In this document: positions 8,393 through 16,443 of the stretch, piece by piece
How the letters are laid out: each line of letters begins with the position of its first letter
Position numbering within the stretch: the first letter of the stretch is position 1
From: Garicola koreensis
GTDB taxonomy: Bacteria; Actinomycetota; Actinomycetes; Actinomycetales; Micrococcaceae
Assembly: GCF_014195445.1 (NCBI RefSeq)
Contig: NZ_JACIBT010000001.1
Span: 558,001 to 622,000, forward strand
Direction of reading: 5' to 3'
Length of the DNA stretch: 64,000 nucleotides
The notes under the pieces: generated by a model
What the model was told of the DNA's origin: nothing
Database searches by the model: none
What the model saw: only the letters and a program-made list of their open reading frames with translations
Translations under genes and position numbers: made by a program

Positions 8393-8514
8393 CTGAAATA
8401 ATCGCGCCGTCCTGACGTTGCCCCAGATGACAACAGCCTGTGAGCCGGTGGACGCCCGGCGTAAGCTGAAGGCATAAGTGACCACGATTCCGTGAGCCCT
8501 ATGAAAGGTGGCCC

Positions 8515-9402
8515 ATGACTGAGAAGGACCTCTCCCAGTACGCCAACCCCGAGGCGCTGGTCAGCACCGACTGGCTCGCAGAGCATCTCAACGACCCCAA
8601 CGTGGTGGTTCTTGAGTCCAACGAGGATGTGCTGCTCTTTGAGACCGGCCACATCCCCTCAGCGGTGAAGATCGACTGGCACACCGACCTCAACGACCCG
8701 GTCACCCGGGACTTCCTCGACGCTGAGGCGTTCGCCGAGTTCGCCTCCTCCAAGGGGATCAGCCCGGACTCCACGCTGGTGTTCTACGGCGACAAGTCCA
8801 ACTGGTGGGCTGCCTATGCGCTCTGGGTGTTCACCCTCTTCGGTCACCAGGACCTGCGGCTGCTGGACGGCGGCCGCGCCAAGTGGATCGATGAGGGCCG
8901 GGAGGTCACCACGGAGGTTCGCACACCGCAGCGGACCCAGTACCCCGTCCCGGCCCAGCGCGATGACCAGACCTTCCGCGCGTTCCGCGAGGACGTGATG
9001 GATCACTTCGGCAAGCCCATGATCGATGTCCGCTCCGGCCCCGAGTACACCGGTGAGGTCACCGTGGCCGCCGGCATGGAGGGTGAGGGCGCCCTGCGCG
9101 GAGGCCACATCCCCACCGCCGCCAGCGTTCCGTGGGGCAGCGCAGCCAACGAGGACGGCACCTTCAAATCTCGCGCCGAGCTGGAGGAGATCTACACTCA
9201 GCAGGCGGGAGTCGGCCAGGCCGATGAGGTGATCGCCTACTGCCGCATCGGGGAGCGCTCATCCCACACCTGGTTCGTGCTCCAGCACCTGTTGGGCTAC
9301 CCCAACGTGCGCAACTACGACGGTTCCTGGACCGAATGGGGCAACGCTGTGCGGCTGCCTATCGCTGTGGGCGAAGAGCCGGGGGAGGCTCCCCGCCGGT
9401 AG
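8515..9402 (+). CDS. sseA: Thiosulfate/3-mercaptopyruvate sulfurtransferase (two rhodanese domains)
   Basis: Moves sulfane sulfur from thiosulfate or 3-mercaptopyruvate to an acceptor. The 295-residue protein has two rhodanese domains. The N-terminal one is catalytically silent, with [10 protein letters not shown] where an active-site loop would be. The C-terminal one has the active-site loop AYCRIGERS with its cysteine near residue 244. It resembles the mycobacterial CysA2/SseA type. AAAGG precedes the ATG at 8515. sufE follows after 9 bases, a pairing that places the enzyme in sulfur delivery. Confidence 0.92.
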   Translation: MTEKDLSQYANPEALVSTDWLAEHLNDPNVVVLESNEDVLLFETGHIPSAVKIDWHTDLNDPVTRDFLDAEAFAEFASSKGISPDSTLVFYGDKSNWWAAYALWVFTLFGHQDLRLLDGGRAKWIDEGREVTTEVRTPQRTQYPVPAQRDDQTFRAFREDVMDHFGKPMIDVRSGPEYTGEVTVAAGMEGEGALRGGHIPTAASVPWGSAANEDGTFKSRAELEEIYTQQAGVGQADEVIAYCRIGERSSHTWFVLQHLLGYPNVRNYDGSWTEWGNAVRLPIAVGEEPGEAPRR

Positions 9403-9405
9403 CAT
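9400..9405 (+). promoter_or_regulatory. Internal -10 box of sufE
   Basis: TAGCAT, whose TAG is also the stop codon of the rhodanese gene, is followed by six bases and the sufE ATG at 9412. sufE may therefore have its own leaderless transcript as well as read-through. Confidence 0.4.
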
Positions 9406-9411
9406 GGAGAC

Positions 9412-9870
9412 ATGACCGAAACCGCTGATCTTCCGCAGACGCTGACCGAGATTGTGGAGGACTTCCACGCCGTCTCCGAGCGGGAGCGGCTCGAGCTGCT
9501 GCTGGAGCTCTCCCGCGAACTGCCGGAGCTGCCCGAGACCTACGGGGGCAACTACCACGAGCAGATGGAACAGGTGGTGGAGTGCCAGTCGCCGCTGTTC
9601 TTGGCAGTTGAGTACGACGACGACGCCAACACCGCCCAGCTGATCTTCTCCGCTCCAGCAGAAGCACCCACCACCCGGGGCTTCGCCTCCATCCTGCAGC
9701 AGGGCCTTTCGGGGCTGACCTACCAGCAGATCTTGGACGTCCCCGATGACCTGCACCAGCGGATGGGACTTGCCAAGGCGATCACGCCGCTGCGCCTACG
9801 TGGAATGAGCGCGATGCTCGGCCGCGTGAAGCACAATATTCGCCAGCACCAGGGCCAGCGGGCCGGCTGA
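9412..9870 (+). CDS. sufE: SufE family sulfur acceptor
   Basis: Accepts persulfide sulfur from a cysteine desulfurase and passes it to Fe-S assembly. The 152-residue protein carries the sulfur-binding cysteine C58 in VVECQSPLF and the family C-terminal segment MGLAKAITPLRLRGMSAMLGRVK. The main suf operon of this window uses SufU with SufS, so this SufE-like protein, sitting next to a rhodanese, may serve another desulfurase or the rhodanese itself; that is inference. It is 42 kb from the suf operon. Confidence 0.92.
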   Translation: MTETADLPQTLTEIVEDFHAVSERERLELLLELSRELPELPETYGGNYHEQMEQVVECQSPLFLAVEYDDDANTAQLIFSAPAEAPTTRGFASILQQGLSGLTYQQILDVPDDLHQRMGLAKAITPLRLRGMSAMLGRVKHNIRQHQGQRAG

Positions 9871-9880
9871 CCTCGTTCGG

Positions 9881-11269
9881 CTAAGCCCCGGCCTGCTCGT
9901 CGGCCGGCTCCTCCTCCAACGGGCGCTGGCCCGGCTCAGGCCGGGTGAACAGGTCCATCAGCCAACTATGGACGTGCTCGTTCCACCGGTCGGGATTGTG
10001 ATTCCATTCCTTGACGTGACGGGCGTTGGTGAACGGCACGAACGAGACCATGGAGTTCTTCTGGGCCAAGTCCCGGCTGGGGCCGTAGGGGACCACGTTG
10101 TCGTCGATGCTGTGCAGGATCTGGGTGCGCATATGCAGCTGATCGGCACGGTCGATCCAGTTGAGCACCTTCAGGTCCAATGGGGAGGCCAGACCGGTGA
10201 CCCGGCGGCCGGCCCTGTTGGAGATGAACCAGCGGGTCAGTCGCCCGACCGGTTCAGGGATGTTCAGCGCCCGAGCCTGGGAGGCGAGCACGTCGATCCA
10301 GTCGATGACCGGGCCGGTGAGCACCAGTCCGCGCACGCGGGTGGCCAGCGGGGACAGGTCGGCCGCCTGCAGACAGATCGCTCCGCCCATCGACCAGCCG
10401 AAGAGGACGACCTCCTCTGCCCCGTGGTCCAAGGCATAGCGGACCCCGGCCTCCACGTCCTCCCACTCGGTGATGCCCAGGCCGTACTTGCCGTCGGGAG
10501 CGGCCGGCGCCTCACCGTCATTGCGGTAGGACATCAGCAGCGAGTCGATTCCCAGCGCCGCCGCCACCGGCAGGGCCTTGATGCATTCGGTGCGCCGGCC
10601 TCCGCGACCGTGGACCATCACCGCCCAGATGTTCTTGCCCGCCAGTCGGCCCGCTGAGCCTTTGGCGGGCACGTACCAGGCCGGAGCCCGCCCACCGGGC
10701 AGATCGACGAGCACGTCGTCGGCGTCGAATCCCGCCTCCTTTGGGTTGAGGTACACCACGGAGGACCACCACCCACGCACTGCGGTGCGCAGATCCCCGC
10801 TGCTGACCGACTCCACACGCCTGGCCAGCGTGCCGTCGCGGGGAGTGAAGCTGGTGATCTCGCCGATGCGGGCGAAGGACTGTCCGCCGTCGAAGTAGAG
10901 TCCGTAGACTCCGTCGACCATGGTCTCCGGAGTGGCCGGCAGAATGACCTCGTCGCCGTCGCGCCCGCTGACCACGGCCAGAACCTCCAGGTCCTCCACA
11001 CGCTCCTTGACGGGGGTGACCACCCGGTGGGCGAAGTAGCCGGCCACAGCCGAGGCCGCAGCAGTCAGCGTCATACCCGCAGCCAGGCCGGTGCCGGCAC
11101 CCAGGGCTGCAGCACGAACCCATGGGGTCGGTTCGGATTCCCCGCGCATGCGCCCAAGCAGGGCCTTGACCTGTCGCTCCCCCCTGGCCTGAGCCCATTC
11201 GGAAGAGTCTCTGGCTCGCCGCAGTGCGCGCTTCAGATCCCGGTTCATATCCCTCCCTGATCGTGACAC
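9881..11269 (-). CDS. Alpha/beta hydrolase with N-terminal membrane segment
   Basis: A 462-residue hydrolase of unknown substrate. A basic N-terminus is followed by one hydrophobic stretch (around residues 52-72, AALGAGTGLAAGMTLTAAAS), so it is probably membrane-anchored. The hydrolase core has the nucleophile elbow FGWSMGGAI, an MVHGRGG oxyanion motif before it, and a late SIDDNVVP acid and NARHVKEW histidine, completing a Ser-Asp-His triad. The start is uncertain: GTG 11269 lies 9 nt after a TAGAGT box (11284-11279), while ATG 11248 has AGGGAGGG very close upstream. The IS element ends about 10 bp beyond this promoter. Confidence 0.85.
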   Translation of the reverse strand: MSRSGRDMNRDLKRALRRARDSSEWAQARGERQVKALLGRMRGESEPTPWVRAAALGAGTGLAAGMTLTAAASAVAGYFAHRVVTPVKERVEDLEVLAVVSGRDGDEVILPATPETMVDGVYGLYFDGGQSFARIGEITSFTPRDGTLARRVESVSSGDLRTAVRGWWSSVVYLNPKEAGFDADDVLVDLPGGRAPAWYVPAKGSAGRLAGKNIWAVMVHGRGGRRTECIKALPVAAALGIDSLLMSYRNDGEAPAAPDGKYGLGITEWEDVEAGVRYALDHGAEEVVLFGWSMGGAICLQAADLSPLATRVRGLVLTGPVIDWIDVLASQARALNIPEPVGRLTRWFISNRAGRRVTGLASPLDLKVLNWIDRADQLHMRTQILHSIDDNVVPYGPSRDLAQKNSMVSFVPFTNARHVKEWNHNPDRWNEHVHSWLMDLFTRPEPGQRPLEEEPADEQAGA

Positions 11270-11278
11270 CTCTGCCCC

Positions 11279-11284
11279 ACTCTA
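11279..11284 (-). promoter_or_regulatory. -10 box of the alpha/beta hydrolase gene
   Basis: On the minus strand TAGAGT lies 9 nt before GTG 11269 and about 10 bp from the predicted right end of the IS element. Any -35 contact would therefore fall inside IS sequence. Confidence 0.4.
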
Positions 11285-11302
11285 CGGGCACACTTGACTT
11301 CC

Positions 11303-11324
11303 TCCCCCGCCTGAAGGTGGGGGA
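11303..11324. repeat. IS right-end hairpin, possible omega-RNA 3' region
   Basis: TCCCCCGCCT and AGGTGGGGGA form a 10-bp stem with one G-T wobble and a GA tip. It lies just past the tnpB stop, where IS605-family elements keep the right-end hairpin. In studied elements the same region is the scaffold part of the TnpB guide RNA, transcribed here on the minus strand. Confidence 0.6.
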
Positions 11325-11327
11325 TTC

Positions 11328-12536
11328 CTACACAGCCCCGAGGAGGGTCGGGGTCTGTTCGGCGGGTTCCTGCTTCATCGGCTCTGCCAGCACGGGTGCT
11401 GGTCTTACGCTGCCTCCACAGGCGTTTTCGATCTCCGCCAGTCCGGCGGCGATCATCACATTCACAGCGGCATTGATGTCCCGGTCCAGCACCGCGCCGC
11501 AACAGGAGCAAGACCACTGCCGGATACCCAGCCCCTTCTTCCCACCGGAACATCCGCACTCGGAGCACAACTGCGAGGATGGGAACCACTGGTCCACCGT
11601 GACCACCGTGCGCCCAGTCTCCTCCGCCTTCTCGCGGATCAGGCGCAGGAACTGCGACATGCCAGTGTCGGAGAGCGCTTTGGCCAGCCGGTGGTTGCGG
11701 ATCATGCCTGCCACGTTGAGTTCTTCGAGTCCGATGGCGTGGGTATTGTCCACCAGTGCTCGGGCCTGCTTGTGGTGATGATCCAACCGGGCTTGCCGCA
11801 CCTTCCGGTGCTGCTTGGCGACCTGGGTTCGTGTCTTCTGCCGGTTCTTCGATCCTTTCTGGCACCGGGAGAGCTTGCGTTGGGCACGGGCCAGCTTCCG
11901 CTCACGGGCCTTCAGATGCCGGGGGTTGACGATCTTGTGACTGGTGCCATCCTCGTAGGCGACAGCAGCTAAGCTGGTGATGCCTACATCAACACCTGCC
12001 GCAGCATGGGCGGGCTCCAGGGCCTTGCGTGGTTCGACCTCCACCACGAAGCTGACCTCATAGGTGCCATCAGCATGAGCGGTCACCGTCACCGACGATG
12101 GAGCAGAGGGCAGAGGCCGGGACAGCACCAGAGGCAGCCTGCCGATCTTCGGCAGGGTGAGGAAACCATGGCCCTGATGGGACTGGTCCTCCACCTTGAA
12201 CCCGGCATTGCGGGCGAACCTCATCCGATGAGTGTGCTGATGCTTCGACTTCAACCTGGGTCGGCCGATCCTCGGCCCCTTCCGGGTGCCCGAGAGGCTG
12301 GCGAAGAAGTTTCGGTACCCAGCTTCGGCATCGCGGACGGACTGCTGAAGCATCGCCGAGGAGACCTCCGCCAGATACGGACGAGCACCACCAGGTGCCT
12401 TGGCCTCGATCAACACTCTCCGGGAGGTCTCAGCGAAGCTGACCTCCCTATGGAACCCGGCCTGATACAGCCGGCCTCGCTCTGCGACGAAGTCGTTGAA
12501 CACCGCGCGAGCACACCCCAATGACTTCGCCAGCAT
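11328..12536 (-). CDS. tnpB: IS200/IS605 family TnpB, RNA-guided nuclease, N-terminally truncated
   Basis: A 402-residue TnpB. The RuvC residues are all present: D183 in GVDVGI, E271 in IGLEELNV and D353 in DRDINAAVN. The zinc ribbon is also intact, with cysteines 324/327 (CSECG) and 343/346 (CSCCG). The usual N-terminal strand ending in YPTxxQ is missing. The reading frame upstream of ATG 12536 still encodes PTGDQQR, as expected for the family, but then runs into a TGA at 12577-12575 with no alternative start. About 15-20 residues are lost. The remaining core could still fold; activity is unknown. No promoter of its own is evident. Confidence 0.9.
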   Translation of the reverse strand: MLAKSLGCARAVFNDFVAERGRLYQAGFHREVSFAETSRRVLIEAKAPGGARPYLAEVSSAMLQQSVRDAEAGYRNFFASLSGTRKGPRIGRPRLKSKHQHTHRMRFARNAGFKVEDQSHQGHGFLTLPKIGRLPLVLSRPLPSAPSSVTVTAHADGTYEVSFVVEVEPRKALEPAHAAAGVDVGITSLAAVAYEDGTSHKIVNPRHLKARERKLARAQRKLSRCQKGSKNRQKTRTQVAKQHRKVRQARLDHHHKQARALVDNTHAIGLEELNVAGMIRNHRLAKALSDTGMSQFLRLIREKAEETGRTVVTVDQWFPSSQLCSECGCSGGKKGLGIRQWSCSCCGAVLDRDINAAVNVMIAAGLAEIENACGGSVRPAPVLAEPMKQEPAEQTPTLLGAV

Positions 12537-12561
12537 CCGCTGCTGGTCCCCGGTGGGGTGA

Positions 12562-12882
12562 GCCCACGAGATACTTCAGCACTGCCGGAAGGTGATGTCT
12601 AAGGTCTGTGATGACTTCGGCTGCGAACTGGCGGAGTTCAACGGCGAGGAAGACCATGTCCACCTGCTGGTACGCTTTCCCGCCACAGTCCAGCTCTCGA
12701 AGCTGGTGAACTCGCTGAAGGGCGTCTCCTCCCGCATCTTGCGGCGGGACCACATGAAACACCTTCGCCGGTACCTCTGGGGTGGGCATCTGTGGTCACG
12801 GTCGTACTACGTCGGCACTGTGGGTGGCCCCACCATCGAGAAGGTCGAGGAGTTCATCAGAGGCCAGCAGCGCCCAGAGTGA
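12562..12882 (+). pseudogene. tnpA: IS200-type transposase TnpA, C-terminal remnant
   Basis: Family similarity begins right after an in-frame TGA at 12559 and continues to the stop at 12882. That is roughly 106 codons, of which the first possible start is GTG 12592. A complete TnpA has about 140 residues, so around 35-40 N-terminal residues are missing. The metal-binding HUH motif is present as DHVHLLV, and LVNSLKGVSSR and YLWGGHLWS are typical. The nucleophilic tyrosine, normally in a Y-I-x-x-Q helix, is replaced: the sequence reads VEEFIRGQ. The protein should not be able to transpose DNA. Confidence 0.85.
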
Positions 12883-12895
12883 GCGCGCGATTCAC

Positions 12896-12915
12896 CTCCA
12901 ACCTGAAGGCGGGAG
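12896..12915. repeat. IS left-end hairpin
   Basis: CTCC-AA-CCT pairs with AGG-CG-GGAG around a GA tip, just after the tnpA stop. It matches the core CCTGAAGG of the hairpin at the other end, supporting both as ends of the same element. Confidence 0.55.
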
Positions 12916-12932
12916 CACTCTCGCGCTATCAG

Positions 12933-12938
12933 TAGAAT
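12933..12938 (+). promoter_or_regulatory. -10 box of msrB, predicted leaderless transcript
   Basis: TAGAAT is followed by six bases and the ATG at 12945. GGAGG in that gap is only 1-2 nt from the start, too close for normal ribosome binding. The box lies about 17 bp beyond the IS left end. Confidence 0.5.
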
Positions 12939-12944
12939 GGAGGA

Positions 12945-13346
12945 ATGAGTAATGATCAGTACCGTGAGCAGCTCTCCGACTTCGAATACCACGTGCTGCG
13001 CCAGGGCGGAACGGAGCGCCCCTATACCGGTGAGTACTGGGACAACGAGCAGACTGGGGTCTACACTTGCCGGGCCTGCGGCGCGAAGCTTTTCGAATCA
13101 GACACAAAGTTCGACGCCCGCTGCGGCTGGCCCAGCTTCTATCAGCCCAGCGAAGACGCCAACGTTACCTATATTAAGGACACCTCCTTGGGTATGGAGC
13201 GCATCGAGGTGCGCTGCGGCTCCTGCGAGTCGCACCTGGGACACGTGTTCCAGGGTGAGGGCTTCGAAACGCCGACCGACCTGCGCTACTGCGTCAACTC
13301 CATCTCCATGCGGTTCGAAGAGAACGCACAGGCCGGGCAGGGCTGA
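12945..13346 (+). CDS. msrB: Peptide-methionine (R)-S-oxide reductase MsrB
   Basis: Reduces methionine-R-sulfoxide in proteins, complementing MsrA. The 133-residue product has two zinc-binding CxxC pairs (CRACG and CGSCE), the family motif RCGWPSFYQP and the catalytic cysteine in RYCVNSISM. The N-terminus YREQLSDFEYHVLRQGGTE fits the family start. Translation begins at ATG 12945, probably from a leaderless mRNA. The threonine aldolase gene starts 3 nt after the stop codon, so the two are likely co-transcribed. The IS remnant lies immediately upstream. Confidence 0.96.
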   Translation: MSNDQYREQLSDFEYHVLRQGGTERPYTGEYWDNEQTGVYTCRACGAKLFESDTKFDARCGWPSFYQPSEDANVTYIKDTSLGMERIEVRCGSCESHLGHVFQGEGFETPTDLRYCVNSISMRFEENAQAGQG

Positions 13347-13348
13347 TA

Positions 13349-14410
13349 GTGGGCAGCCAGCGCGCCCGCGGCTCAGCCGAACTTGATCCCACCTTCGCCT
13401 CAGACAACACCGCGGGAGTCAGCGCCGAAGTGCTGGAAGCGCTCAGTGACGCCAATGCGGATTCGGCCCTGCCCTACGGGGCGGATGCCAGCAGCGAGCA
13501 GCTGACCCAGTGGGCCAAGGCGGAGTTCGGCGCCCAGGCGCAGATCCTGCCGGTCTTCAACGGAACCGGCGGCAATGTGGTGGCCTTGCAGGCGCTGCTT
13601 CCCCGGTGGGGCGGGGTCATCTGTGCCCAGCAGGCCCACGTGAACAACGACGAGGGTGCGGCCCCCGAACGAGTGGGCGCGATGAAGCTGCTCCCCCGCC
13701 ACACTGCCGATGGAAAGCTCACCGGTGAGGACATCCTCGCCGAGACCTCGGCGGTGGGATTCGTCCACGCCGCTCAGCCCTTGGCGGTGAGCCTCACCCA
13801 GTCCACTGAGCTGGGGTCGCTCTATACCTTGGAGGAGACGGCGGCGCTTGCCGAGACTGCACACGCCCACGGTATGGGCGTCCACGTCGACGGCGCCCGG
13901 ATCGCCAACGCGGCCGCGGCGCTGGGGGTCTCGCTGGGCGAGGCGAGCGCTGATGTCGGCGTCGATGTGCTGTCCCTGGGCGGCACCAAGAACGGGGCCA
14001 TGTCAGCTGAGGCGGTGGTGGTGATTAACCCCGAGCGCAGCCGCGGAGCCGACTACATTCGCAAGTTCTCGATGCAGCTGGCCAGCAAGCAGCGCTTCAT
14101 CTCCGCCCAGCTGCTCCGACTCTTCGGATCTGAGCTGTGGCGCGACAATGCGAAACACGCCAACGCGCAGGCGGCTTCCCTGGGTGAGCAGCTGGCCCAG
14201 ATCCCCGGGGTGCGACTGGCCGGCTCCCCGGCCGTCAACGCGGTTTTCCCGGAAGTTCCGCAGGACGTGGCAGCGCGTATACAGAGCCGATACCTGGCCC
14301 ACGTGTGGGACACCGCCCCCACCGGAAACCCGGTGCTGCGGCTGATGTGCTCCTGGCAGACCACCGACGAGCAGATCCGGCAGCTGGTCGCCACCGCCGC
14401 CGGGGAATGA
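13349..14410 (+). CDS. ltaA: Low-specificity L-threonine aldolase / beta-eliminating lyase family
   Basis: PLP enzyme of fold type I that cleaves L-threonine or L-allo-threonine to glycine and acetaldehyde. In the 353-residue product the family landmarks are FASDNTAGVS near the N-terminus, FNGTGGNVVALQ (PLP phosphate contact), HVDGARIANAA (the aspartate and arginine around PLP) and the lysine in SLGGTKNGAMSAE, which forms the Schiff base. It starts at GTG 13349, directly after msrB, suggesting translational coupling. Substrate stereo-preference cannot be read from sequence. Confidence 0.92.
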   Translation: MGSQRARGSAELDPTFASDNTAGVSAEVLEALSDANADSALPYGADASSEQLTQWAKAEFGAQAQILPVFNGTGGNVVALQALLPRWGGVICAQQAHVNNDEGAAPERVGAMKLLPRHTADGKLTGEDILAETSAVGFVHAAQPLAVSLTQSTELGSLYTLEETAALAETAHAHGMGVHVDGARIANAAAALGVSLGEASADVGVDVLSLGGTKNGAMSAEAVVVINPERSRGADYIRKFSMQLASKQRFISAQLLRLFGSELWRDNAKHANAQAASLGEQLAQIPGVRLAGSPAVNAVFPEVPQDVAARIQSRYLAHVWDTAPTGNPVLRLMCSWQTTDEQIRQLVATAAGE

Positions 14411-14454
14411 GCCGGTGTGCGGCGTGCCTGACTCACCTGCAACGCACTGATCTC

Positions 14455-14460
14455 TAGTCT
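14455..14460 (+). promoter_or_regulatory. -10 box of the DUF3000 gene, predicted leaderless transcript
   Basis: TAGTCT is followed by six bases and the GTG start at 14467, with no Shine-Dalgarno sequence between them. Confidence 0.45.
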
Positions 14461-14466
14461 GAGCAG

Positions 14467-15138
14467 GTGACCCTTTTCGGACCCTTGGGCGACTCCGCCG
14501 CGCGCGCGGCGGCTGGGCCCGGCATCGACCAGCTGCCGGAGTCGTTCCGCAGTGCGCTCACCCAGCTGCGCCGCGCCGCCCCGCGCCCTGAGGCCCTGGT
14601 CCAAGAGGTCCCCGCCCCGCGCAAGCTTGCCCCGTATGCGGTGGCGCTGCGCGCCGAAATCACCAGCGAGGCCGCCAGCTCCGGCGCACACCCGGTGACC
14701 CGTCTGCGCCGGAGCGCTGAAGGGCAGGAGAACCTGGCCACCGGTCGGATGATCCTGCTGCACGACCCGGCCGGCCAGCAGGCCTGGGGCGGAACGTTCC
14801 GGATGGTCATCTACATTCGTGCCGCCCTGGAGCCCGAAATGGGAAACGACCCGCTGTTGGCCTCGGTGGCCTGGACGTGGCTGTGCGATTCGCTGGCCCA
14901 GTACGGGGTGGAGTACTCCCACGCCGGTGGCACGGCGACCCGCATCCTGTCCGAATCCTTCGGCTCCCTGCAGAGCCGCCAGGCCAGCAACGATGTGGAG
15001 CTGCGCGCCTCCTGGACCCCGGCTGACACCTCGTTCGCCCCACACATGGAGGCGTGGGCCGATATGGTCTGCTCCTTCGCAGGTCTGCCGCCGGTGCCCG
15101 ACGGAGTGCTCACCCTGCCCCACATTCGGAGGGGCTGA
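14467..15138 (+). CDS. DUF3000 domain protein
   Basis: A 223-residue actinobacterial protein of unknown function (DUF3000; Rv2680 in Mycobacterium tuberculosis). Conserved-looking parts include LPESFRSALTQLRR near the N-terminus, a central RMILLHDPAGQQAWGG segment and the C-terminal WADMVCSFAGLPP. No catalytic motif, signal peptide or membrane span is visible. It precedes RNase D by 2 bases, as in mycobacteria (Rv2680-Rv2681), which suggests a shared role in RNA metabolism; that is inference from context. Confidence 0.85.
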   Translation: MTLFGPLGDSAARAAAGPGIDQLPESFRSALTQLRRAAPRPEALVQEVPAPRKLAPYAVALRAEITSEAASSGAHPVTRLRRSAEGQENLATGRMILLHDPAGQQAWGGTFRMVIYIRAALEPEMGNDPLLASVAWTWLCDSLAQYGVEYSHAGGTATRILSESFGSLQSRQASNDVELRASWTPADTSFAPHMEAWADMVCSFAGLPPVPDGVLTLPHIRRG

Positions 15139-15140
15139 TC

Positions 15141-16385
15141 ATGGCGGAACAGACGGACCAGACGCCCCCAGAGAGTCAGCTGCGGCTGCTCACCGAACCC
15201 GACCAGGGCGTGCCGCCGGTCATTGAGACCGACCGTGGGCTGCAGCGCGCCGCCGAAGCCCTGGCAGCCGGCACCGGGCCGGTGGCCGTCGACGCCGAGC
15301 GCGCCTCCGGCTTTCGGTACGGCCAGCGCGCCTTCCTGGTGCAGCTCAAGCGGGCAGGTGCCGGCATATGGCTCATAGACCCCGAACCCTTCGACACGCT
15401 GATCCCGATCCAGCGGGCCCTGGGCGAGGCAGAGTGGATTCTGCACGCCGCCAGCCAGGACCTGCCGTGCTTGGCCGAACTGGGGATGCACCCCCACCAC
15501 CTCTTCGACACAGAACTGGCTGCCCGTATGACGGGGCTGCCGCGAGTGGGCCTCGGCGCGGTCGTGGAGCACCTGTTGGGCGTACGCCTGGCCAAAGAGC
15601 ATTCCGCCGCAGACTGGTCCCGGCGCCCGCTTCCTCAGGACTGGCTGCGCTACGCCTCCCTCGATGTGGAGCTGCTGATCGAACTGCGCGCGCAGCTGAA
15701 GGACCTGCTGGATGAGCAGGGCAAGAGTGAATGGGCCGCCGAGGAGTTCGAGCATCTGCGCACGCTCAGACCGGCTCGGACTCCCAAGGCTGAGCGGTGG
15801 CGACGCACCAACGGTCTGAGCAGGCTGAAGTCGCCGCAGAAGCTGGCGGTGCTGCGAGAACTGTGGTCGGCCCGCGAATCGCTGGCGGAGAAGAAGGACA
15901 TCGCCCCCGGGCGTCTGCTGCCGGACTCAGCGCTGGTGGCTGCGGCTGATGCTCAGCCGCGCACTGTGCCCCAGCTGCTGGCCGTGCCCGGGTTCCACGG
16001 CCGCGCCGCCAAACGTGAGGCTCCGCGCTGGGTCCGCACCGTGCAGACCGGAGCAGCCGCCGAGGATCTGCCGGTGCGCCGGGTGTCCAGCAACGCCCCG
16101 CCGTCGCCACGCAGCTGGAAGGAACGCAGCCCGCTGGCCTTCCGGCAGTTCCGCACCGCCAAAGCGCGGCTGGCAGCGCACGCTGAGGCGCTGCACGTCA
16201 TGCCGGAGACCCTGCTGGCTCCAGCGGTGCTCAAGCAGCTGTGCTGGGAGCAGCCGGCGCCCATAAACCTGGACACCGTCACGCAGCGACTGCGGCAGCT
16301 GCAGGCCCGTCAGTGGCAGATCCAGCAGACTGCCGCCATCATCACTGTGGCGCTGTTGGAACCGGATCCGCTGGAGGAGCTGTGA
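15141..16385 (+). CDS. rnd: RNase D-like 3'-5' exonuclease with HRDC domain
   Basis: A 414-residue DEDD-family exoribonuclease. The catalytic acids appear in AVDAERASGF (first D and E), HAASQDLPCL (second D) and YASLDVELLIELR (Y and last D). An HRDC nucleic-acid-binding domain follows around residues 225-300, then a basic C-terminal extension. The start is ATG 15141 with GGAGGGG 6 nt upstream; the frame is open farther 5' but overlaps the preceding gene. The natural substrate in actinobacteria is not settled; E. coli RNase D trims tRNA 3' ends. Confidence 0.93.
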   Translation: MAEQTDQTPPESQLRLLTEPDQGVPPVIETDRGLQRAAEALAAGTGPVAVDAERASGFRYGQRAFLVQLKRAGAGIWLIDPEPFDTLIPIQRALGEAEWILHAASQDLPCLAELGMHPHHLFDTELAARMTGLPRVGLGAVVEHLLGVRLAKEHSAADWSRRPLPQDWLRYASLDVELLIELRAQLKDLLDEQGKSEWAAEEFEHLRTLRPARTPKAERWRRTNGLSRLKSPQKLAVLRELWSARESLAEKKDIAPGRLLPDSALVAAADAQPRTVPQLLAVPGFHGRAAKREAPRWVRTVQTGAAAEDLPVRRVSSNAPPSPRSWKERSPLAFRQFRTAKARLAAHAEALHVMPETLLAPAVLKQLCWEQPAPINLDTVTQRLRQLQARQWQIQQTAAIITVALLEPDPLEEL

Positions 16386-16412
16386 GCGTCCCGCTTCAGC
16401 CCGGGGGCTTCG

Positions 16413-16437
16413 TTGAGCTGGACCGGCTCGGTAGAAT
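16413..16437 (+). promoter_or_regulatory. Promoter of dxs
   Basis: TAGAAT at 16432-16437 is a good -10 box, and a TTGAGC lies at 16413-16418, though the 13-bp spacing is short. Transcription would begin about 7 nt after the box, exactly at ATG 16444, predicting a leaderless dxs mRNA. Confidence 0.45.
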
Positions 16438-16443
16438 ATGGGA

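Larger units (their letters stand above)
11294..12916. mobile_element. Degraded IS200/IS605 family element
   Basis: The element holds divergent remnants of tnpA (plus strand) and tnpB (minus strand), the IS605-type arrangement. Each end has an imperfect hairpin around CCTGAAGG: 11303-11324 at the tnpB end and 12896-12915 at the tnpA end. No terminal inverted repeat or target duplication is expected for this family. Exact borders are estimates: the tnpB end probably stops near the TTGACTTCC at 11294-11302 and the tnpA end near 12916. It lies between the alpha/beta hydrolase and msrB promoters. Both transposon genes have lost their 5' ends at one junction near 12558-12561. Confidence 0.85.

Noticed and set aside
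11245-11865. Open frame of 206 codons on the minus strand across the IS right end
   Set aside because: It is a shifted-frame shadow of tnpB with biased Arg/Gly composition and no family resemblance.
12935-12945. ATG at 12935 as an alternative msrB start
   Set aside because: It is out of frame with MsrB and overlaps the -10 box.
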